Source: JAHJBR01 sp040757035 (GTDB taxonomy: Archaea > Micrarchaeota > Micrarchaeia > Anstonellales > Bilamarchaeaceae). Taken from it: a stretch of DNA of 14,776 nt. The notes below the pieces were generated by a model that saw only the letters and a list, made by a program, of their open reading frames with translations, was not told the DNA's origin and did not search any database. Made by a program: the position numbers and the translations under genes. Below, in pieces: positions 1 through 7,093 of the stretch; position 1 is the stretch's first letter, and each line of letters begins with the position of its first letter. The stretch lies in NCBI GenBank assembly GCA_040757035.1, contig JBFLYM010000022.1:1-14776 (forward strand), written 5' to 3'.

Positions 1-238
1 CAAAACAACAGTTGTTTATGGAAGCGTTTTCACTATCGCGCTTTGCGCGCGTGTAGCGCGAACCAAGACAAGTTAGGTATAACAGGTTTTACGACGTAAA
101 AGCGCGCGCGTTTTGTAAAGTCAAGTCAAAAAGATCATGTTTAGAAGAGAAGAGCGTAACTACAAAAAATCATAAATCATAAAATTGTTTTTTTCGCAAG
201 GCGAATTATAACTCTGCGAAAGTTCTATAAGAAATTCA
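1..238. other. Gene-free region with GC-rich palindromes
   Basis: I see no convincing gene here. The stretch holds several inverted repeats in an otherwise AT-rich background: TCGCGCT (36-42) with AGCGCGA (55-61), and TTTTACG (87-93) with CGTAAAA (95-101) around a single base. The second is followed directly by an alternating GC tract at 102-110. A weak hairpin TTCGC-aag-GCGAA lies near 194-206, downstream of the minus-strand gene that ends at 239. It has no clear T-run on the minus strand, so I do not call it a terminator. The window edge prevents knowing what lies to the left. Confidence 0.4.
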
Positions 239-1087
239 CTAAAAAAAATTTGAGAAGAATCCAGCAAGCGCATAAATTATTCCGCTTATTATCGGAAAAA
301 AGAGCATTCCATTATTCGTGGCTTTGAAATCGGTGGAAGGTGTAGGATTTATCTTTACTGTTGCATTCAATGTTTTATTTATCAGTGGGGAGGATTCTGA
401 TGCTACATATATCAAAGGATAATAATATCGTTCTTCTGTACTCGCTATCTCATATGGAATTATTCTTGAACTTCTTGCAGGAATATATAACCATTTTTTA
501 AACGTCCAATTTTGTACATTGGAAGAACTTATACTGAAAGTATCGCTAGTATTAGCATTATTCATAACAGTAATATAAAATTTTGCAGGTTGACCAGAAT
601 GCACCTCTTTGTTAGCACCATCTAATAGCACATCTAAAACATTGTGAGTTATGTTAATTTTTACAAAAAACGTTATATTGCCCAATCGTTCCTTGTCGCC
701 TTCATCAAGCACTTTTATCTCTGCTTTATATTCACCTTCACGTGCAAATTTATCTGCAGTTATTTTCACCTGAAGCGGAACCCCACTCCAATCGCTATCC
801 TGCTTACTCCACCCTAACGGAAGGCCGCTCACAACCGCATTTTCATATGCACCGCCCTTTCCCCATATACCACCTGTTCTTGGTCTTCCATCAACGCTTA
901 TCGAAATTGTTTGTCCAGGACCTATTACACCAAGATAGACTTCTTCGTTGTTTGTAATCTCTTTTTGGAATGGTTCTATCATTGGAATTGCATAAAATAC
1001 CGAAATTAATATAGCAAATACAAATACTAATGTAGTAAACCTCTTTAGTTTTTTTATTGTGGTTATTATCCTAGTTATCATTGTCAT
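239..1087 (-). CDS. Predicted membrane-anchored surface protein, unknown function
   Basis: This 282-residue protein begins with a basic stretch (ITRIITTIKKLKRF) followed by a hydrophobic segment at about residues 18-37. It ends with a second hydrophobic segment (about 261-282), so it is probably anchored in the membrane at both ends with the middle outside. The outer part has two beta-rich regions. The second (about 150-245) contains a 'GQPAKFYITVMNNANTSDTF' stretch that resembles the immunoglobulin-like repeats of archaeal and bacterial surface proteins. Several N-x-S/T sites would suit N-glycosylation. No catalytic motif is visible. The start is ATG at 1087, with a possible alternative at the third codon and no clear Shine-Dalgarno. 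It lies downstream of the beta-propeller gene on the same strand with a 116-bp gap, so it may be transcribed separately. Confidence 0.7.
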   Translation of the reverse strand: MTMITRIITTIKKLKRFTTLVFVFAILISVFYAIPMIEPFQKEITNNEEVYLGVIGPGQTISISVDGRPRTGGIWGKGGAYENAVVSGLPLGWSKQDSDWSGVPLQVKITADKFAREGEYKAEIKVLDEGDKERLGNITFFVKINITHNVLDVLLDGANKEVHSGQPAKFYITVMNNANTSDTFSISSSNVQNWTFKKWLYIPARSSRIIPYEIASTEERYYYPLIYVASESSPLINKTLNATVKINPTPSTDFKATNNGMLFFPIISGIIYALAGFFSNFF

Positions 1088-1100
1088 TTTATCATTTTAA

Positions 1101-1128
1101 GGAAGCTACGGCCTTTAGACCGTGAAGG
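1101..1128 (-). other. Hairpin resembling an IS200/IS605-type element end
   Basis: Read on the minus strand, an ACGGTC/GGCCGT stem (one G-U pair, possible only in minus-strand RNA) closes a TAAA loop. It is flanked by CTTC on the 5' side and AGCTTCC on the 3' side. The hairpin at 8021-8070 has the same plan. Such TAAA-loop hairpins followed by a CTTCC or ATTCC tail recall the right ends of IS200/IS605 and TnpB elements. No transposase or TnpB gene is present, so this would be a solo remnant. A structured 5' leader of the 239-1087 gene is the alternative. Confidence 0.35.
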
Positions 1129-1203
1129 TTTATGAGTATATACGATCCACGTTTTTTTAATGGATCAGTATGTTTATAATTTAGGTATAAAAGAATTTAT
1201 AAA

Positions 1204-2820
1204 TTATCTTTTTCTTTTATATACGAACAAATAGAATGCCGCTGCAATAACTCCAAAAATAGTAAATATAATCGTACCTATATGGGCAAAATCAGGCTCT
1301 ACATTAATGGATAACTTCTGATCTTCAAATCCTGCTTTTCTTATAAACAAATCATAGGTACCAGAACCGCGTATAGTTAAGTTTATATTACCATCGCCAT
1401 TAAATGTTTTATTTAAAAAAGATATTGTAAAATTCTTGAGCAGAGCATTATTTTCATCGTATACATTGAAAGAAAACGGTTTGCCTTCAATTATTTTGGG
1501 AATAGCTGATATTCTCAATTTTCTTTTTTCTTCATTTTCATTTCTATAAAGCATGGTATAAGGAAAATTTTCTGTCTCTTTCCCCTCGCTATCAGATACA
1601 CGACATTCAACAAGCAGAGGTCCAAATGCATATTCGTTAGGATCAAGTTCAAATATCCATTTGTATCCAAATGTTAAAGCAGGAATCCAGGTTCCATTTT
1701 TTGCAGAATCGCTTATTCTTAGATCTATTTGTGGTTGCGAATTTTTGGAGAAAACAAGTCCACTAATGTTAATTGGTTTATATCCAACACTATTTCCAAG
1801 CAGTGGGTCATCTATACTACATCCTCTATCTAGAGTATATGCATAAAACGAGCCGTCGTATGAACCGAAAAATAATCTATTTGCGTTGAACACCACCGGG
1901 TTGTGTACCCAATTATGCGCCGAATATTTTAATATTATGTCGCCATTTTTTGCATCTGCAGCGTAGACATGATTATCATTACTTCCAAATAGAATCATAG
2001 TTTTTTCGGCGAGTTGGAATATTTCAAAGTTTCCTTGTACAGCTTCAGACAACTGTATTTTCCATACCAGTGCGCCATTGTTCGCATTGAGCGCATAAAT
2101 ATTGCCATCATTGCTACCAAAATATAAATTATTGTCATAATATATCGGATTAGACATTATCCATCCATTCGTATCAAAAGTCCATAAAATCCTATTTTCA
2201 TACCTATCTATCGCATACATTTTATTTTCTGTTGAACCGATAAATACTTTGTTTTCATAAAACGCAGGCTTTGATCCCCAAAAAGGCGCAACATTTATTT
2301 TTGCTGTTTTATTTCCGCTCAAATTTACAATAATTAATGCATTATCAAAACCAAATATTATATCATCTTTGGATAAAAGTGGTTCTGTAATGGCCTTTCC
2401 ACTTTCAGCAGTCGTCCACATCGCACTACCATTGTAATCATATGCTCTAAGTCCAGCATTGCTTGATATGTATAAATAATCTTCAGCTTCAAAACCATAA
2501 ATCATTGTTTCGTTTATTGTGCGTATTAAATTCCCTTGTTTGCCCAGTATGAAAATTTTGTTGTTTGATGCAGCAATTATTAATTCATTACCCATTTTGA
2601 GACTATTTATTTTCTCGCCGACCGTTATTTTTGTTATCAAATTTCCAGTTTCTTTGTCAAGATAATAAATATTGCCATCGTGCGAAGCTATTACTATTTT
2701 ATCGCCAAAAAATACTGGTTTTGCTTCTATTGGACCAAGTGTGGAAAATTTCCATATTTGAGCTGCGAAAACTTGAGAAGCGAACAAAACAAAAATGAAG
2801 AAATACCTAAAATTTTTCAT
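1204..2820 (-). CDS. Secreted, C-terminally anchored PQQ-type beta-propeller protein
   Basis: About 538 residues from the ATG at 2820. It begins with a signal peptide (MKNFRYFFIFVLFASQVFAA). Residues about 20-340 hold repeated propeller blades of the PQQ/BamB kind, for example 'DGNIYYLDKETGNLI', 'NKMYAIDRYENRILWTFD' and 'NDGNIYALNANNGALVWKI'. After these come beta-sandwich-like segments (about 380-505). A C-terminal membrane helix and a basic RKR tail follow. The protein should face the outside and act by binding or scaffolding, since no catalytic residues are recognisable. An upstream in-frame ATG at 2844 has AAGGAG only one base before it and would add eight polar residues ahead of the signal peptide. 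I therefore prefer 2820. The 68-bp gap to the L11-like gene allows read-through from the ribosomal operon. Confidence 0.8.
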   Translation of the reverse strand: MKNFRYFFIFVLFASQVFAAQIWKFSTLGPIEAKPVFFGDKIVIASHDGNIYYLDKETGNLITKITVGEKINSLKMGNELIIAASNNKIFILGKQGNLIRTINETMIYGFEAEDYLYISSNAGLRAYDYNGSAMWTTAESGKAITEPLLSKDDIIFGFDNALIIVNLSGNKTAKINVAPFWGSKPAFYENKVFIGSTENKMYAIDRYENRILWTFDTNGWIMSNPIYYDNNLYFGSNDGNIYALNANNGALVWKIQLSEAVQGNFEIFQLAEKTMILFGSNDNHVYAADAKNGDIILKYSAHNWVHNPVVFNANRLFFGSYDGSFYAYTLDRGCSIDDPLLGNSVGYKPINISGLVFSKNSQPQIDLRISDSAKNGTWIPALTFGYKWIFELDPNEYAFGPLLVECRVSDSEGKETENFPYTMLYRNENEEKRKLRISAIPKIIEGKPFSFNVYDENNALLKNFTISFLNKTFNGDGNINLTIRGSGTYDLFIRKAGFEDQKLSINVEPDFAHIGTIIFTIFGVIAAAFYLFVYKRKR

Positions 2821-2888
2821 ATTATCCCATTGATTTAGTGGCATACTCCTTAATCAACGATAGATACAACGTTATCCCTATCCTATTC

Positions 2889-3170
2889 TTATCCTATAAA
2901 CATCGAATCGTACAATCCTTCCTTTATTTCTTTTTCTATCTGTTTTCCATTTTTGTTATCTATCGTAATGCCCATACTCATACAAGTACCTATTATTTCT
3001 TTGCTTATCTCTTTAAGTGTTTTGCCTAAGTTTTTGGATTTGATATTTTTGGCAATCTCAACAATTGCTGCAAGATTTATATTTCCACTAACGTTGTCCT
3101 TTGTACTCGCACCTTTTTCTATTCCCACAGCTTTTTTTATAAGTTCGCTTGTTGTAGATTGAGATGACAT
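2889..3170 (-). CDS. Free-standing C-terminal (rRNA-binding) domain of ribosomal protein L11
   Basis: The 93-residue product matches the C-terminal half of archaeal L11 (uL11) from the hinge onward. It has 'ELIKKAVGIEKGAS', then the helix 'NLAAIVEIAKNI', then 'LKEISKEIIGTCMSMGIT', and ends with 'KEIKEGLYD'. In full-length L11 this domain binds the GTPase-associated centre of 23S rRNA, while the roughly 70-residue N-terminal domain contacts factors and the stalk. That N-terminal domain is absent. The ATG abuts the L29 stop (TAAATG), and a GGTGA Shine-Dalgarno lies 7 bases upstream inside L29. This looks like a deliberate start and not a broken gene. A complete L11 could exist elsewhere in the genome, in which case this is a paralogue. 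The assignment to the L11 domain is strong; the role is inferred. Confidence 0.85.
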   Translation of the reverse strand: MSSQSTTSELIKKAVGIEKGASTKDNVSGNINLAAIVEIAKNIKSKNLGKTLKEISKEIIGTCMSMGITIDNKNGKQIEKEIKEGLYDSMFIG

Positions 3171-3362
3171 TTAGCTTTCACCCTTGGCTAATCTTTTAAG
3201 TTCGGAGAGATATGTTTTTATTCTTGCAATTGAGAGTTTTATTGCACGTACTTTGTTGTTCTGAGTTTTTCCCGCGATCATCAATTCCATCGTAAGCTCT
3301 TCAATCTTTTTTTCAAGTGCATCCTGCTTCATTTCCCTTATAGTATTCATTTTGAGCGCCAT
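3171..3362 (-). CDS. rpl29: Ribosomal protein L29 (uL29)
   Basis: This 63-residue, two-helix basic protein has the L29 pattern 'MNTIREMKQDALEKKIEELTM' then 'VRAIKLSIARIKTYLSEL'. L29 sits at the exit of the large-subunit tunnel near L23 and contacts nascent-chain factors. A GAGGT Shine-Dalgarno lies 6 bases before the ATG. It follows S3, as in other archaea, but with a 92-bp gap that holds a TATA-like box, so it may have its own promoter in addition to operon read-through. Its last codons contain the ribosome binding site of the next gene. Confidence 0.93.
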   Translation of the reverse strand: MALKMNTIREMKQDALEKKIEELTMELMIAGKTQNNKVRAIKLSIARIKTYLSELKRLAKGES

Positions 3363-3429
3363 ATCTATACCTCTAATACCTATTGATATAATAAGACCTA
3401 CCGCGCATCATATGCATGTCGCACACCAT

Positions 3430-3440
3430 ATCTTTAAATA
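3430..3440 (-). promoter_or_regulatory. Possible internal TATA box before L29
   Basis: On the minus strand the S3-L29 gap contains TATTTAAAGA, an archaeal TATA-like element. A transcript starting about 26 bases downstream would have a leader of roughly 45 bases before the L29 ATG. It would allow L29 and the L11-domain gene to be expressed apart from the upstream operon. This is a sequence-pattern call only. Confidence 0.35.
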
Positions 3441-3454
3441 CATTTATGCTTTGT

Positions 3455-4117
3455 TCAATCCTGCTTTACTAAAAATGCTTTGTCTTCAGTTAATGGATGT
3501 GTACTTTTAATTGCTTTTGGTAATTCAATATGAGGATTTATTCTGTCAGGAAGAACTGTTCCTGGTGGAACAATTCTTACAAATATTCCTATTGTTCCAT
3601 ATTTAGATACCGAAATAACACGCGCTTCGCGTACCAATCTTGTAGATTCTCCTGATTTGGGAATTAAACCAGCAACCATGCGCATTCTTTTTGCTCTGCT
3701 TCCTCTACTCATTGCTCCGGAAATAACAATTTCTGCGCCTATCGCACCATTTGATAGTGTTTCAGAAAGAAGGAAATGAAGAACAGCGCGCGCTTTTTTA
3801 CCCATTTCCATCATTTTCATTGCTCTTCTACCTACTATTTTTGGCTCAAGTGCTGGATTTTTTACTTCAACCACGCTTATTTGCGGATCTTTAATATTAA
3901 ATTCGTCTTGAAGTGCTTTGGTAAGCCTGCTTATTATGTTGCTTCTTCTTCTCGTTAGTTTGCTTGCGTTCATTACTTCAAGAGTAATTCTTGTTATAAC
4001 TGGAGTCCGCTGAATGTCTATGTTTGCAAGATCATTGCGGTCGAGTTGTTTTTCTAAAAATCTCATTATTTCATATTGTAACAATGGTTCTTCTATGAAT
4101 TTCTTTTCGTACGTCAT
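3455..4117 (-). CDS. rps3: Ribosomal protein S3 (uS3)
   Basis: The 220-residue product starts 'MTYEKKFIEEPLLQYEIMRF' and carries the N-terminal KH domain (about 15-90). The conserved C-terminal S3 signature 'SGAMSRGSRAKRMRMVAG' is at about 133-150, and 'GTIGIFVRIVPPG' closes the domain. S3 lines the mRNA entry channel of the small subunit. The ATG has a good GGTGA Shine-Dalgarno 6 bases upstream. It sits 48 bp after L22 in the normal archaeal order. The gap contains two copies of an AAATTCAAGT-like sequence whose role is unclear. Confidence 0.96.
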   Translation of the reverse strand: MTYEKKFIEEPLLQYEIMRFLEKQLDRNDLANIDIQRTPVITRITLEVMNASKLTRRRSNIISRLTKALQDEFNIKDPQISVVEVKNPALEPKIVGRRAMKMMEMGKKARAVLHFLLSETLSNGAIGAEIVISGAMSRGSRAKRMRMVAGLIPKSGESTRLVREARVISVSKYGTIGIFVRIVPPGTVLPDRINPHIELPKAIKSTHPLTEDKAFLVKQD

Positions 4118-4165
4118 TAAATTTCACCCGACCTTTTTTCACTTGAATTTTACTTAACTTGAATT

Positions 4166-4663
4166 TTATTTATTTAATTTTATTTCGTCGCACGGCGTTA
4201 CAATTATCTCTACGCGCGCTGTTTCGTAATATGAACGACGTCGTATTCTTCCACTGTTCGGTGAAACTCGCGGAAAAACATTTTTTTTATTTGCCGCTGC
4301 ATGAATTATTATCAAATCTTCACCGAGTCCCTTGTTCATTGCCGAAGCGATTGCACTTTTCAAAGTTGCAAGCACAAATTTTGCCGCTTTTTTTGGATAT
4401 CTACCTTGTCTACCTCGTAGCTCTTTTCTATGCGCAAGTTTAGAAGTATATTTTCTATAGAAAATAGGTGTGTCTCCAACTACAGTCGAATCAAGAAAAA
4501 GAATTGCATCTAAGGTCTTTAAGCCGTTTATATTTGCGCATACTTCAATAAGATCCTTGAAACTTGCGTCAATACCTTCAAGCCTTGCCCTTCCTACCTT
4601 TCCTGTTATGCTATTGTTATCATCAAACTTGTCAAATTTATAAGAATACATAATATCATTCAT
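4166..4663 (-). CDS. rpl22: Ribosomal protein L22 (uL22)
   Basis: At 165 residues, this matches archaeal L22: 'ARLEGIDASFKDLIEVCANINGL' near the N-terminus, then the basic loop 'YRKYTSKLAHRKELRGRQGRYPKKAAKFV'-type region, then 'ASAMNKGLGEDLIIIHAAANKK' and 'RRRSYYETARVEIIV'. L22 binds 23S rRNA domains and its loop reaches the exit tunnel. The start is uncertain. ATG at 4663 and ATG at 4651 are both in frame, and neither has a clear Shine-Dalgarno. The second would give a start 'MYSYKF' that resembles relatives better. Confidence 0.94.
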   Translation of the reverse strand: MNDIMYSYKFDKFDDNNSITGKVGRARLEGIDASFKDLIEVCANINGLKTLDAILFLDSTVVGDTPIFYRKYTSKLAHRKELRGRQGRYPKKAAKFVLATLKSAIASAMNKGLGEDLIIIHAAANKKNVFPRVSPNSGRIRRRSYYETARVEIIVTPCDEIKLNK

Positions 4664-4696
4664 TCTATTATGTCATTTTATTTATTCGCTTTATGT

Positions 4697-5092
4697 TCAT
4701 TTTACCGCAACAAATTTTGAACCTCTTGTAGCTCCAATACCTGGTCCTGCATGTATAACTCTTCCAGTTGAATGTGCAAAATCCCCAAGTCGTTTACCTA
4801 ATTTTTCCATCGTAATTGTAACTATCTTAAATTCCTTTCCATTATGAACACCGAATGTAAGACCAAGCCATTCCGGAAGAATTATTGCCTCACGTATATG
4901 AGTTTTTATCACTTTTTTTGGGTTTTCTGCCATTATCATTTTTACTTTTGCAACCAATTTTTTGAATCCAAGATTAGTTGAAATGCGTTTGAGCGTTCTG
5001 CGTTCACGCGAAGTGAGTATAGTCATGAATTTTTCTATTGGCATATCCTTTAATTGCGCTTCTTCAAATCCTTTATAAACTTCGCGTGCCAT
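4697..5092 (-). CDS. rps19: Ribosomal protein S19 (uS19)
   Basis: This 131-residue protein fits archaeal S19. It has 'SRERRTLKRI' in the N-terminal part, then 'IREAIILPEWLGLTFGVHNGKEF' and the C-terminal 'RLGDFAHSTGRVIHAGPGIGATRGSKFV' region. S19 sits in the small-subunit head and forms a bridge near the tRNA sites. It begins 64 bp after the L2 stop. That spacer is an almost pure purine run on the coding strand with repeats of the GAGAGATAA kind, the last of which ends one base before the ATG. Confidence 0.95.
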   Translation of the reverse strand: MAREVYKGFEEAQLKDMPIEKFMTILTSRERRTLKRISTNLGFKKLVAKVKMIMAENPKKVIKTHIREAIILPEWLGLTFGVHNGKEFKIVTITMEKLGKRLGDFAHSTGRVIHAGPGIGATRGSKFVAVK

Positions 5093-5093
5093 T

Positions 5094-5165
5094 TTATCTC
5101 TCTTTATTTCTCATTATTCCTCTTTATCTCCTCCTTTCCCTTTTTATCTCTCTTTGTTATCTCTC
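5094..5165 (-). repeat. Repeated GAGAGATAA purine tract between L2 and S19
   Basis: On the minus strand GAGAGATAA occurs exactly at 5157-5165 (where it contains the L2 stop codon), at 5144-5152 and at 5094-5102, with a variant GGAGATAA near 5124-5131. The spacer between is nearly all purine. The pattern suggests that the end of the L2 gene was copied by slippage. The result gives several Shine-Dalgarno-like sites (GGAG, GAGG) in front of S19. Confidence 0.6.
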
Positions 5166-5906
5166 TTCAACAATTTTGATTACTTTTTTTCTTCCTGTTG
5201 ATTTTGCGGCTATGTGTCCAACTTTACTTCCTGGTGGCGCCCCTCTTCCAATTGTACTAGATTTACCTTCATGATGCTGCTTTCCTCCGTGCGGATGATT
5301 GTAAGCGCTCATTTTTACGCCCCTATTGCGCGGCCACATTCTATTTCTTGCTTTTTTGTATTTGTAAAACGCAGTTCCTGCTTTCATAAGCGGCTTATCA
5401 GACACTCCACCGCCAGAAGCGATGCCGATTTGCGTTCTGCAATCTGCTGAAAATGGAACAATTTGCTTGCTTGGAAGTTTCACATAAACAATATCGCTTT
5501 CCCGCGAAACTATTATACCATAAGAGCCTGGAGCGCGTATTAGTTTGCCTCTGTCTCCTGGATAGCGTTCTAAATTAAATACATATGCGCCATCCGGAAT
5601 TCTATAAAGCGGAAGTACGTTTCCTGCTCCAAGTTTCGCTTGCGCACCGAGTTCAATATAATTACCAACTATTGCGCCCTCATTAGCAAGAAGATAGCCT
5701 TCTTCGCCGTTATCATAAAGCATTTTCATTAATATTGCGTTCCTTCCCGGATCGTCAACAAAATCTAGTATTTGACCTCTAATTACCCCTGTTTTTTCTT
5801 CATCATCGTAAGATCTATACTGAAGGTCAATTTTGTATCTTGTTGTAGGAGCTTTATATGTTGGAGTTCCATTCCCGCGTCTTTGCTGTTTTAGTCGTTT
5901 TCCCAT
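5157..5906 (-). CDS. rpl2: Ribosomal protein L2 (uL2)
   Basis: The 249-residue product starts 'MGKRLKQQRRGNGTPTYKAP', as archaeal L2 does. It contains the OB and SH3-like RNA-binding domains (about 35-190) and the C-terminal 'MSAYNHPHGGKQHHEGK' and 'RGAPPGSKVGHIAAKSTGRKK' regions. The 'NHPHGG' histidine is the residue tied to peptidyl-transferase activity in the family. A GGTG Shine-Dalgarno lies about 5 bases before the ATG. It follows L23 after a 70-bp gap. Confidence 0.96.
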   Translation of the reverse strand: MGKRLKQQRRGNGTPTYKAPTTRYKIDLQYRSYDDEEKTGVIRGQILDFVDDPGRNAILMKMLYDNGEEGYLLANEGAIVGNYIELGAQAKLGAGNVLPLYRIPDGAYVFNLERYPGDRGKLIRAPGSYGIIVSRESDIVYVKLPSKQIVPFSADCRTQIGIASGGGVSDKPLMKAGTAFYKYKKARNRMWPRNRGVKMSAYNHPHGGKQHHEGKSSTIGRGAPPGSKVGHIAAKSTGRKKVIKIVEER

Positions 5907-5976
5907 CCAAACACCATAGCATCATTCAAGGCAATTTTAATATATAATCTTTGTTGGTTTGCTGTTTGTTATACCA

Positions 5977-6225
5977 TTATATAAGTTTAAGTTTTTCGCT
6001 TATATTTTCAATCTTTGAACCTTTTGCGAGTTTTACAACCGCGCGCTTTGCTGCCTTTTTTGATGTATTATATATTCTTACTTTAGCAACCTTCACATCA
6101 AATAATTTTTCAACTTCTTTTTTTACATCTACTTTAGTTGCTGAAGTTGCAACTTGAAACGTCATTATATTAGACTCCATTGATAGAACCGTTTTTTCGG
6201 TTTTTATTGGAGCAATTATAAACAT
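5977..6225 (-). CDS. rpl23: Ribosomal protein L23 (uL23)
   Basis: From the ATG at 6225 this is 82 residues starting 'MFIIAPIKTEKTVLSMESN', the usual L23 opening. It continues with 'TFQVATSATKVDVKKEVEKLFDVKVAKVRI' and a basic C-terminal part. L23 sits at the tunnel exit beside L29 and docks SRP. GGTGA lies 4-5 bases before this ATG, which decides the start. A longer in-frame form from a GTG at 6243 would abut the L4 stop but lacks a binding site and adds six residues not typical of L23. Confidence 0.93.
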   Translation of the reverse strand: MFIIAPIKTEKTVLSMESNIMTFQVATSATKVDVKKEVEKLFDVKVAKVRIYNTSKKAAKRAVVKLAKGSKIENISEKLKLI

Positions 6226-6243
6226 GTTTTCACCTATTTTCAC

Positions 6244-7008
6244 TTATAGCATTTTTCTTAATTCTTCTATTGCATTCTCAGAAAAAACAGTAAATCTTCC
6301 AGCGTGCGTCCCTGGGGCAAGATGCCTTACTTTAAGTTCTGAAACTCTTATTGCATCTACGCCTGCGAGGTTTCGCGCAGCTTTAAGTACGGCCCCTTCC
6401 TTCACAATTACAAGAATGGATTTTGGCGTATATTTTGATTTACTGCGAACACGTCTTGTTCCGCTCAACGCTTTTGTTTTAATTTTTGCTTTTTCAATAT
6501 CTTTTGCGATACCAAATTTTTCAAAAACCGAAAGTACTTGGTTTGTCTTTTTTATTTCTTCAAAAGAATTATTAAATATAATTGGAAGGGTTTTTTCAGA
6601 TCGCGTATTCATTGTGGCGGCAATCGCTGACCTAAGCGCTTTTTTATATTCTTTTTTGTTCATTTGTTCAATGAGAATTTTTTGTGTTTTTGGAGGATGC
6701 GCTCTTCTACCTTTTACCGCGCTTGGAATTCTCTTTACTTTTCCGTGTTGTCCTTTTGCGCCAACTTCACGCGGAAGCTTTGCTTGACCTATATTTTTTA
6801 AAGAACCAAAATCGTCCTTTCTTCCATTATAAACAGCCGATGTCTGAAGACCTGCTCTTGGAAACGCGCCTTTGGGTTGATATAATCTGCTTTCATCGCT
6901 GAGGACCGCTCTTTTTATAAGATCCGGTCTGATCAATTCAGAAAAACATTCTGGCAATTCTATCTCTTCTTCAACCACTCCATCAAGAGAATAAATTTTA
7001 GATTTCAT
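6244..7008 (-). CDS. rpl4: Ribosomal protein L4 (uL4)
   Basis: The 254-residue product matches archaeal L4. It shows 'FSELIRPDLIKRAVL' early, then 'SRLYQPKGAFPRAGLQTSAV', then the long basic loop 'VKRIPSAVKGRRAHPPKTQK', and near the end 'VSELKVRHLAPGTHAGRFTVFSENAI'. L4 reaches into the exit tunnel with that loop. The stop TAA is 18 bp from the preferred L23 start. The 85-bp gap after L3 is very AT-rich and could contain an extra promoter, but no single box stands out. Confidence 0.96.
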   Translation of the reverse strand: MKSKIYSLDGVVEEEIELPECFSELIRPDLIKRAVLSDESRLYQPKGAFPRAGLQTSAVYNGRKDDFGSLKNIGQAKLPREVGAKGQHGKVKRIPSAVKGRRAHPPKTQKILIEQMNKKEYKKALRSAIAATMNTRSEKTLPIIFNNSFEEIKKTNQVLSVFEKFGIAKDIEKAKIKTKALSGTRRVRSKSKYTPKSILVIVKEGAVLKAARNLAGVDAIRVSELKVRHLAPGTHAGRFTVFSENAIEELRKML

Positions 7009-7093
7009 AATATATCACTATATGTTTTAATATATATTTAATGTATATATCTCTATATTTATCACGAGTATTGATGTATTTATCATAAGGTAA

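Noticed and set aside
2842..2844. ATG at 2844 as start of the beta-propeller protein
   Set aside because: The AAGGAG is one base from the ATG, too close to work, and the extra residues would precede an otherwise standard signal peptide.
6224..6787. 187-codon plus-strand frame opposite L4
   Set aside because: Antisense of a conserved ribosomal gene; no recognisable protein motif.
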